9,223 nucleotides of DNA, taken from contig CAYWIT010000031.1 of the NCBI GenBank assembly GCA_964458415.1, positions 1 through 9,223 on the forward strand, given 5' to 3'. Below are positions 1 through 5,523 of the stretch, piece by piece. A program made the translations under genes and the position numbers. The notes beneath the pieces were generated by a model. That model was not told where the DNA came from and did no database searches. It saw nothing but the letters and a program-made list of their open reading frames with translations. Position 1 is the stretch's first letter. Each line of letters starts with the position of its first letter. Source of the DNA: CAYWIT01 sp964458415. Lineage in GTDB: Bacteria; Pseudomonadota; Alphaproteobacteria; Micavibrionales; UBA2020.

Positions 1-40
1 CATTTTTCTGCCAAATCTTAAAAAACATGGAAGTGAATTC

Positions 41-1012
41 ATGAAAAAACAAAGGCACTCCATTTCGTCTGTTGAAATGTGCGCCGGCGCTGGCGGACAA
101 GCTCTGGGTTTGGAGATGGCAGGTTTTGATCATGAAGCCCTTGTCGAATACGAGCGTCCGATGTGCGATACTCTTAGTTTTAATAGGCCGGGGTGGAACA
201 TCGTCCACGGTGACCTTCGTGAATTTGACGGGCGTAAATACAAGGGTGTGGAACTGTTGGCGGGGGGCTTACCTTGCCCTCCGTTTTCTATTGCAGGTAA
301 ACAGCTCGGGCCAGATGACGAACGAGACCTTTTTCCAGCAGGTCTCCGCCTGATCGATGAAATACGCCCCCGTGCGGTAATGATCGAAAATGTCAAAGGT
401 TTAATGAGTGGACCCTTCGGAGAATACAGAGAATATATCCTTGGCAGTCTCAATAAGATGGGTTACTGCGCCGAGTGGCGTCTACTGAACGCTTCGTCCT
501 ATGGCGTGCCTCAGCTGCGCCCACGTGCCCTCCTTGTCGGCGTGAAGAAAAACATCGCCGAGTTCTTTGAATGGCCAGAGACGCTAAAAAAGCCCCCGCC
601 ATCTGTCGGCGAAACTCTCTACGACTTAATGGCCGCGCGCGGCTGGAAAGATGTCCGCGCATGGACTAAAGTCGCTAATACCATCGCTCCCACTGTTGTG
701 GGCGGATCAAAGAAACACGGCGGGCCCGATCTCGGCCCCACCAGAGCAAAGCAGGCATGGGCGGAGCTTGGCGTTGATGGCATAGGGATCGCGGACGAAG
801 CTCCTGAAAAAGAATTCAAGGGGATGCCGCGTCTGACTGTCAAAATGGTCGCCCGCATCCAGGGCTTCCCTGATAGCTGGCATATTACTGGCAAAAAGAC
901 TAACGCCTACCGCCAGGTAGGGAACGCGTTCCCGCCGCCTGTAGCGTATGCAGTTGCGGAGAAAATTGCTAAATGCTTATCTGCGGCACGTACAATCAAA
1001 ATGGCCGGATAA
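41..1012 (+). CDS. DNA (cytosine-5-)-methyltransferase of a type II R-M system (predicted GCCGGC-specific)
   Basis: This protein (323 aa) transfers a methyl group from S-adenosylmethionine to carbon 5 of cytosine, protecting host DNA from the endonuclease encoded next door. The C5-methylase motifs appear in order: motif I (CAGAGG, residues 14-19), motif IV with catalytic Cys79 (GGLPCPPFS, a PCP variant of the common PCQ), motif VI ENV (116-118), motif VIII QLRPR (159-163 region), a target-recognition stretch of about residues 175-260 containing GGSKKHGG, motif IX around RIQGFPDSW, and motif X QVGNAFPPPVA near the C-terminus. All key residues are present and the length is normal, so it should be active. 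The ATG has a GGAAG ribosome site at 29-33. It ends 33-48 bases before the endonuclease start on the same strand. Methylase identity is certain from the motifs; the GCCGGC specificity is inferred only from its NaeI-like partner. Confidence 0.96.
   Translation: MKKQRHSISSVEMCAGAGGQALGLEMAGFDHEALVEYERPMCDTLSFNRPGWNIVHGDLREFDGRKYKGVELLAGGLPCPPFSIAGKQLGPDDERDLFPAGLRLIDEIRPRAVMIENVKGLMSGPFGEYREYILGSLNKMGYCAEWRLLNASSYGVPQLRPRALLVGVKKNIAEFFEWPETLKKPPPSVGETLYDLMAARGWKDVRAWTKVANTIAPTVVGGSKKHGGPDLGPTRAKQAWAELGVDGIGIADEAPEKEFKGMPRLTVKMVARIQGFPDSWHITGKKTNAYRQVGNAFPPPVAYAVAEKIAKCLSAARTIKMAG
83..88. other. GCCGGC, predicted recognition site of the R-M system
   Basis: This is the only GCCGGC I can find by eye in the window. 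It lies inside a 10-bp perfect palindrome (GCGCCGGCGC, 81-90), in the codons for methylase motif I. Its presence is seen directly. That it is the target of this R-M pair is inferred from the NaeI-like endonuclease. Confidence 0.5.
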
Positions 1013-1060
1013 TCTCTTAAACCTTCTATTCTTGATCTCGCGTCTGTGCAAGAATGTAGG

Positions 1061-1927
1061 ATGGGTTTCGATTCTGCTGTCAACACAAAAATCATCAAAA
1101 GCATCGAACGCGCCATTCTCAAGAATGTCGGTGGACTTGAGGCGTTAGCGGAAGAGTTTCCAAAACTGATCCGCCGGGCCATTGATGAAGTCATCGATAC
1201 ACCGCGCACCGGACGACTGACCCTCGATCAGATCGAGAAAACGGAAAAGACCTACATCGGGACAAAAATTGAAATTCTATTTAGGAGCTTCATTGGTTTC
1301 CCCAAGGGATTTCTGGATTTGAATATCAATGGCGTGGATGTTGATATCAAAAATACAGTGACAGGGAACTGGATGATTCCCAATGAAGCAATAAATAAGC
1401 CTTGTATCTTGATTGAAGCCGATGAAAAACGCGCTCTTTGCGGTCTCGGCATTATTGTCGCCCATCCTAACTACCTGACCAAGGGCGCAAACCGTGACCA
1501 GAAGCGCTCCATCTCCAGCACGGGACGGTCACATATTCACTGGCTGCTCAACAAGCAGCCGTATCCTGTTAATTTCTGGCAAGACTTCCTGCCTCAGCAG
1601 GCATGGGAGATATTCCGGCATGAGCATGCCAACGAACGCCTGGTGACGTTGTTTAAAATTTTGATCGGTAAGCCCATTCCCCGTACCGTTGTCGAAGGCG
1701 TCGCCCGACAGAAAGACTATATGAAACGTCTTCGTAAAAATGGTGGCGCACGTGACGCGCTTGCCAAAGCTGGGATTGCCCTGTTATCTGGCATGTATGA
1801 CAAGCCTCTCATTCAACAGCTAACCAATCGTCCCCGCAGGGACAGTGTCAGCGAGAAAACTTTTCCCATTGAAACAATTTTTCATGCTTTCATGGGCACG
1901 GACTTGACCTTAATCAAGCCCCGCTAA
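1061..1927 (+). CDS. NaeI-family type II restriction endonuclease
   Basis: This is the DNA-cutting partner of the preceding methylase. From the ATG at 1061 it is 288 aa. An in-frame GTG at 1046 would add five residues. Neither start has a good ribosome site, so ATG is preferred. The N-terminal endonuclease domain has the stretch TGRLTLDQIEKTEKTYIGT, then Glu71, Asp86, Asp95 and Lys97 (GVDVDIK). As I recall the NaeI sequence, this reproduces its E70, D86, D95 and K97 active site with the same D-to-D-x-K spacing. NaeI-like WMIP, GANRD.KR and GGAR blocks follow, the last in the C-terminal DNA-binding (Topo-like) half, here DYMKRLRKNGGARDAL. NaeI is a type IIE enzyme that cuts GCC/GGC and needs a second site as effector; by homology this one may behave the same way. 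The residue matching NaeI Leu43 is Val44, not a ligase-like Lys. The gene looks intact. Exact specificity is inferred. Confidence 0.92.
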   Translation: MGFDSAVNTKIIKSIERAILKNVGGLEALAEEFPKLIRRAIDEVIDTPRTGRLTLDQIEKTEKTYIGTKIEILFRSFIGFPKGFLDLNINGVDVDIKNTVTGNWMIPNEAINKPCILIEADEKRALCGLGIIVAHPNYLTKGANRDQKRSISSTGRSHIHWLLNKQPYPVNFWQDFLPQQAWEIFRHEHANERLVTLFKILIGKPIPRTVVEGVARQKDYMKRLRKNGGARDALAKAGIALLSGMYDKPLIQQLTNRPRRDSVSEKTFPIETIFHAFMGTDLTLIKPR

Positions 1928-2038
1928 ACGTTTACGAGCAGCATCGCCGATAAAAACCGCCGTGTGCGTGGATATTTTTGATAAAGGCAGAGTGTCCTTC
2001 TGCGGCCTTCCAGCTCATTATTCCCATATATTACAAGA
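1928..2038. other. Intergenic spacer with no supported gene
   Basis: This lies between the endonuclease stop and the promoter at 2039. The longest open stretches are about 25 codons with no ribosome site. A 5-bp inverted repeat (GCAGA...TCTGC, about 1985-2002) is too weak to call a terminator and no T-run follows. I see no RNA gene or known repeat. Confidence 0.5.
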
Positions 2039-2068
2039 TTGACGACCGGCCTGCCGTCCGTCTACAAT
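2039..2068 (+). promoter_or_regulatory. Strong sigma70-type promoter reading into scaffold gap 1
   Basis: The -35 is TTGACG (2039-2044) and the -10 is TACAAT (2063-2068). Each matches consensus at 5 of 6 bases, and the spacer is 18 bp. Transcription would begin near 2075, just before the N run at 2078. It therefore most likely drives the small broken gene seen after the gap (2090-2247), and perhaps reads on toward the metal-efflux cluster. The match is seen directly; activity is inferred. Confidence 0.6.
2041..2062. promoter_or_regulatory. 22-bp near-palindrome filling the promoter spacer (candidate operator)
   Basis: The left arm GACGACCGGC (2041-2050) and right arm GCCGTCCGTC (2053-2062) are inverted copies matching at 8 of 10 bases around a 2-bp centre. 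The palindrome covers the spacer and overlaps the end of the -35, where a repressor or a MerR-type activator would sit. A dimeric ribbon-helix-helix protein encoded just downstream is an attractive candidate binder, but that is inference. Confidence 0.45.
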
Positions 2069-2077
2069 CAGACAAGA

Positions 2078-2087
2078 NNNNNNNNNN
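2078..2087. other. Scaffold gap 1 (10 N)
   Basis: Ten consecutive N bases. A round 10-N run occurring twice in this window is a placeholder of unknown true length. It separates a strong promoter from the 3' part of a small gene and probably hides that gene's start codon. Confidence 0.97.
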
Positions 2088-2089
2088 TC

Positions 2090-2247
2090 TGCAAGAAAGA
2101 CGAATTTATTTCTTATCGTGCCGATACAGCGGAGAAGAAAAAGGCTCTATTCGACAAGATCTCCTGATTCTAGAAGAGATGGCCCAGTCGTTCATACGCG
2201 ATAGCTTAACCGTGATACCCCCCAAGCTTCAGAGGATTGATCTGTAA
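2090..2247 (+). pseudogene. Frame-broken 3' part of a small ribbon-helix-helix-like DNA-binding protein
   Basis: Two adjacent frames each carry half of one plausible protein. The frame from 2090 reads CKKDEFISYRADTAEKKKAL then FDKIS and stops at 2165-2167. The other frame continues from about 2161 with LILEEMAQSFIRDSLTVI and PPKLQRIDL to a TAA at 2245-2247. Joined, these give a short strand (FISYRAD), a helix, a turn and a second helix ending FIRDSL, which is the usual ribbon-helix-helix layout (strand, helix, ...S.FIR.AL) of Arc/CopG-type repressors, antitoxins and relaxosome accessory proteins. One base appears to be lost near 2161. The start lies in or before scaffold gap 1. Being about 75 bases from a contig end, the frameshift may be a sequencing error and the gene may be intact in the cell. 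The family call comes from pattern only, with no named homologue recognised. Confidence 0.35.
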
Positions 2248-2319
2248 ATGATCAGAACTGTGAATTCTCAACGATATAAAGAGGTTATCTCAAAAGTAGA
2301 TGGAATATTAACGAAACTT

Positions 2320-2328
2320 TGCTACAAT
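2320..2328 (+). promoter_or_regulatory. Extended -10 promoter for the small Cys/Met-rich gene
   Basis: TGCTACAAT is an extended -10 (TGn plus TACAAT, 5 of 6 to consensus). No good -35 lies at 15-19 bp upstream, which is typical when the TGn extension is used. Transcription would start about 2335-2336, at or next to the ATG at 2336, giving a leaderless or nearly leaderless mRNA. This also fits the absence of any Shine-Dalgarno sequence there. Inferred from sequence only. Confidence 0.4.
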
Positions 2329-2758
2329 GGTCATCATGGTATTGAAGCGTCTCATATGCGCCTTTATCGCGCTGAGTTTTGTCTTTGCTGGAACGCCCGT
2401 TCCGGCAGCGGCGAAGGAAGCTCCGTGCCCGATGGAGAAAATGCAGACAGAGATGCAAAAATCCTCAGCGCAACACGATATGCAGAGTATGAAAATGGGC
2501 ATGAAGGATTGTGACAAATGCCCGAAATCGGCGGAAAAGAAGCAAGCCGATAAAACCAAAAAGAGCGGCTGCTGCGATGATCAGGCATGCAATGCCAAAT
2601 GTGCTGCCCTGAGCAGCGCCGGTGGGCAATTATTTATCTCCCATGATATTCAATGGAATGGGCCGAACACGAAGGAAAAAGTGACGTTCTTGCCGTACCT
2701 TTTGCCGCCGTCCCATCTCCTGAAAACACCCGAAAAACCACCCAAATATCTCTCGTAA
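2327..2758 (+). CDS. Small secreted Cys/Met-rich putative metal-binding protein of the Cu/Ag efflux cluster
   Basis: This is 143 aa from the first ATG. The ATG at 2336 (140 aa) gives a cleaner signal peptide start (MVLKR). Numbering is from 2327. A hydrophobic core (residues 9-22) leads to likely cleavage near AAA/KEA (27-31), so the mature protein should be periplasmic. The mature part is full of soft-metal ligands: a CPMEKMQTEM block (34-43), HDMQSMKMGMK (50-60), DCDKCP (61-66), a Lys-rich linker, and CCDDQACNAKC (82-92), totalling seven Cys and seven Met. The last 45 residues are proline-rich and end PEKPPKYLS. I recognise no named family. From composition, export and position just before the efflux genes, I infer a periplasmic copper/silver carrier, buffer or sensor, filling the place of CusF without resembling it. 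No ribosome site is visible. The reading frame is convincing because of the signal peptide and clustered ligands. Confidence 0.8.
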   Translation: MVIMVLKRLICAFIALSFVFAGTPVPAAAKEAPCPMEKMQTEMQKSSAQHDMQSMKMGMKDCDKCPKSAEKKQADKTKKSGCCDDQACNAKCAALSSAGGQLFISHDIQWNGPNTKEKVTFLPYLLPPSHLLKTPEKPPKYLS

Positions 2759-2774
2759 AGGGCGAAGTGTGTCC

Positions 2775-2813
2775 GGATTTTGCGTTGATGTAAGCATCGC
2801 GCGCTGAAAATCC
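2775..2813 (+). promoter_or_regulatory. RNA hairpin 1 in the spacer before the channel gene
   Basis: GGATTTT (2775-2781) pairs perfectly with AAAATCC (2807-2813). Inside, GCG pairs with CGC and GATG with CATC around a TAAG loop (2791-2794). It begins 17 bases after the stop of the small gene. No T-run follows, so it is not a classical terminator. It may slow exonucleases, mark an mRNA processing site or act as an attenuator. Confidence 0.45.
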
Positions 2814-2836
2814 TGATATCCAGCCCTCTTTGCACT

Positions 2837-2864
2837 GCGGCTTTACGATCTTTCGTAGGGCCGC
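2837..2864 (+). promoter_or_regulatory. RNA hairpin 2 just upstream of the channel gene's ribosome site
   Basis: Twelve consecutive pairs (two of them G-U) close a UCUU tetraloop. Arms are 2837-2848 and 2853-2864, with loop 2849-2852. The G-U pairs would be A-C mismatches on the other strand, so the structure favours an RNA copied from the + strand. It ends 12 bases before the GAGAGG ribosome site (2877-2882) of the channel gene. No T-run follows. Confidence 0.55.
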
Positions 2865-2888
2865 CCGAACGCATACGAGAGGTTTATC

Positions 2889-4130
2889 ATGGTTAGAATT
2901 TTAATACTTATTGCGCTGATTGGTTTCAGCATTATGGCTCCCGCTCAGGCAGCGGAAAAAGCCAAGCCACCTGTGTCAGAGGCGCAGGAGAAAAATGAAG
3001 ACCGTTTTGGGTTTCTGCTGGAACAACTGAAACAACACCCTGAAATCCAAGCCTATGTCAGCCGTGCGGAATCTTCCGGCTACAATGCGACAGGCGAGTT
3101 GGGCTTGCCTGATCCGATGCTTTTTATCCAGGAGCAGGATTATCCCATCGGTACCAGCATGTCGCGGGGTGAAGAGCAGAAGATGATCGGCTTCAAACAG
3201 GTCATTCCGGCTTTTGGAACGCGCGGGGCCAAATCAGACCGTTTAGGTGTTGAATCCCATAAAAACAAACTGCTCGGTGATTACGCCTACGCCGCGATGA
3301 AGTCACAACTCATTACCGCCCTTGCCAATTTGGCGCGCATCGATGAGCAGGATAAATTACTAGCGCAGCAAGCCGCTCTATTTGGCTCCGAACGCACAAG
3401 CCTAAAGGGGCGGATCGCTGCCAACCAGGCATCGCAAAGCCAGCTTGCCATGAGCGAGGCCGATAGCACGGATGTTGGCTTGATGCGCGCCGATCTCGAC
3501 GAAGAAAAACATGAGATCATAGCGATGCTTGTCAACATGGTTGGTAGGACGCCGGATGTGCCGCTGCCTGCGATCAACAAAGTCACCTGGGATCAGAATG
3601 TTGAGAAAACCTATCCCGTTCAGGTTGCCGCACAGGATGTTGAGATGGCACGCAAGGACGTTGATCTGCGGGAATCGGAGTTCAATCCTAATTTTGAGGT
3701 GCAGGCAAGTTATGGGCGCATGAACGGTGGCGATAACGCCGGAACGATTATGGTAGGAATGAGCATTCCACTCTGGGCTACGCAAAACCAGCAGCCCAAA
3801 CTCTCCGGCGCGAAGTCGGGCGTGCGCGCGGCGGAATCCGATCTGGAAAACATCAAGCGTCAAACGCTACAAAAATTGACCCATCTCGAAGCGCAGATCG
3901 ATGTCAGTGATCGCAAGATCGAGTTGCTCAAACATAAGGTGTCCCTTTTAAACACATCACGCGGTGCGCAAACCAGGGAATATGAGGCAGGAAAAAACGA
4001 TCTTTCCATGCCTCTCAAGACGCGGCGCGACATGGTGTCCGTCCGTTACCAACTGGCAGCAGAACAGGCGAAACGCACCGCGCTGATCGCTGATTTCAAC
4101 CACTATTTCATCGCAGGAGAAGAAAGATGA
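2889..4130 (+). CDS. cusC: TolC-family outer-membrane channel of the Cu/Ag RND efflux system
   Basis: This 413-aa protein forms the trimeric outer-membrane exit duct of the tripartite pump. A signal peptide (hydrophobic residues 4-16) with likely cleavage after AQA (21) is followed by a helical TolC-type body with two OEP repeats. Visible landmarks are GLPDPM (72-77), a strand-like FKQVIPAFGTRG (102-113), long amphipathic helices rich in Lys, Glu and Gln (about 120-210 and 300-350), and the second strand region with VGMSIPLW (about 287-294). There is no lipobox Cys, so unlike E. coli CusC it is probably not a lipoprotein. It is also a little shorter (413 versus about 457 aa). The ribosome site GAGAGG (2877-2882) is well placed. 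The stop overlaps the adaptor start (ATGA), so translation is coupled. The family is clear; the cusC name rests on its neighbours. Confidence 0.9.
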   Translation: MVRILILIALIGFSIMAPAQAAEKAKPPVSEAQEKNEDRFGFLLEQLKQHPEIQAYVSRAESSGYNATGELGLPDPMLFIQEQDYPIGTSMSRGEEQKMIGFKQVIPAFGTRGAKSDRLGVESHKNKLLGDYAYAAMKSQLITALANLARIDEQDKLLAQQAALFGSERTSLKGRIAANQASQSQLAMSEADSTDVGLMRADLDEEKHEIIAMLVNMVGRTPDVPLPAINKVTWDQNVEKTYPVQVAAQDVEMARKDVDLRESEFNPNFEVQASYGRMNGGDNAGTIMVGMSIPLWATQNQQPKLSGAKSGVRAAESDLENIKRQTLQKLTHLEAQIDVSDRKIELLKHKVSLLNTSRGAQTREYEAGKNDLSMPLKTRRDMVSVRYQLAAEQAKRTALIADFNHYFIAGEER

Positions 4131-5523
4131 AAAAACCACTGCCACTTCTGATCGGATCAATCCTTTGCGTTAATGCTGTGTTGAATGGCGTAAACTTGGA
4201 CGTGCTATCCGCCCGTCATAACAACGGAATTCAAAAAGTCTTCGGAATCAGCGTCGCCCACGCCGAGGAAGCGGCAGCGGTTAAATATACCTGTCCCATG
4301 CATCCGCAAATTATTTCCGATACGCCTGGAAAATGTCCGATCTGCGGTATGGATTTGGTACAAGTTACCGTTTCTGGCGGAGGGAATGCGCATGAAGAAA
4401 AAATAGATGAGAGTGCCCGCGCCATCGATCAGAAAGACCGGAAGGTTCTTTACTGGTATGACCCGATGGTACCGGAAAAGCGTTTTGACAAGCCAGGCAA
4501 ATCGCCCTTCATGGATATGGAGTTGGTGCCTAAATACGCCGACGAGATGCAAAGCGATAAATCCGGCAAGCCTGTCATCTCGATTAATGCCGATACTATT
4601 CAAAAAATGGGTGTGCGCACGGAGAAGGCAACCAAAGGCAGATTCGCCCAGACCGTTCGTGTAACGGCCATTGTCAGGGAAAATGAACGCAGCCGTTGGG
4701 ATATGTTCAGCCAAGTCGAGGGCCGTGTTGGGGATTTACATTACAGCGCCGTCGGTGATCGCGTGAAAAAGGGCGATCTTTTTTACACGCTCTACAGTCC
4801 AGAGCTTTTATCTCTGCAAAACGACTTTATCGCCGCCCGCAAGGCAGGCTTGCATGATCTGGCGCAAGCCGCCAAGAAAAGAATAAAGCTCTTAGGCGTC
4901 GATGAAAAAGTCATTTCTGATCTTTTAAAAAGTGGCAAGGCTTTTGAGAAAGTGCCGTTTTATATTCCGGCAGACGGCATTCTCGCCCGCCTTGAAATCC
5001 GCAACGGACATTATTTGAAAATGAATGACGAAATCGGCCACATCCAAGACCTCTCCACTGTATGGCTGGAAGCGGCGGTGCCGGAGAAGGATGTGGCGAT
5101 GATCAAGGAAGGTGACATTGCCGAGATCACGGTCGGGCCTCAAAAATACCAGGGCAAGGTCGATTATATCTATCCGACAATTGACGCCGAAGCGCGTACC
5201 GGAAAGGTGCGTTTGATCATGGACAACAAGGATGNNNNNNNNNNTATGCCGCCGTGACCTTTGCAACAGGGGCGGTGGCCGAGCGACTGACGGTTCCAAG
5301 CGAGGCCGTTTTGCGAAATACCGAGGGCGAGCATGTAATTGTGGCTTTAGGAAACGGCAAATTCCAGGCGCGCGGGGTGACAACGGGCGCTATCAGCGCG
5401 GGCCGGACGGAAATCCTTTCCGGCCTTGAGGACGGCGATGATGTTGTTGTCAGCGCGCAGTTCCTGATCGACTCGGAATCCTCGCTCCAAGAGTCGCTTG
5501 GTAAATTGTCCGGAGGTCAGTAA
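4127..5523 (+). CDS. cusB: CusB-type periplasmic adaptor (membrane fusion protein) with extra heavy-metal-binding module, interrupted by a scaffold gap
   Basis: This bridges the RND pump and the outer-membrane channel and can hand metal to the pump. An N-terminal hydrophobic segment and a possible cleavage site after AHA (46) indicate export. Next comes a heavy-metal-binding module with C56, M58, H59, C70, C73 and M75 (TCPMHP...GKCPICGMDL). Then a CusB-like segment has Met114, Met129 and Met131 (DPM...SPFMDM), the same spacing as the E. coli CusB Cu(I)/Ag(I) ligands M49, M64 and M66. Barrel-sandwich hybrid, alpha-hairpin (SPELLSLQND) and beta-barrel domains follow. The run of N at 5235-5244 breaks the frame after NKD. 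The rest resumes at 5245 as YAAVTFATGAVAE and continues to the TAA at 5521-5523. The AGGAGA ribosome site is at 4115-4120. The stop shares a base with the pump start (TAATG). I read it as one intact gene of about 465-470 aa with unknown residues in the gap. Confidence 0.9.
5235..5244. other. Scaffold gap 2 (10 N) inside the adaptor gene
   Basis: Ten N bases. The frame before (…MDNKD) and the frame after (YAAVTF…) differ by one, so the true missing length must leave remainder 2 on division by 3 if the gene is intact. Family members usually have a G-x-L-K-P-x-M stretch just before Y-A, which would need about 20 bases. That figure is inference. Confidence 0.95.

Noticed and set aside
1978..2247. 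An 89-codon open frame running through the N run
   Set aside because: It is only open because N codons are not counted as stops. The part before the gap has no coding character; only its end, joined to another frame, looks real.
2238..2254. Inverted repeat TGATC...GATCA with a 7-base spacer
   Set aside because: Five-base arms are expected by chance, and no promoter of quality overlaps it.
2248..2514. An 88-codon + strand open frame overlapping the Cys/Met-rich gene
   Set aside because: Its second half is the shifted frame of the secreted protein, and it has no ribosome site or recognisable domain.
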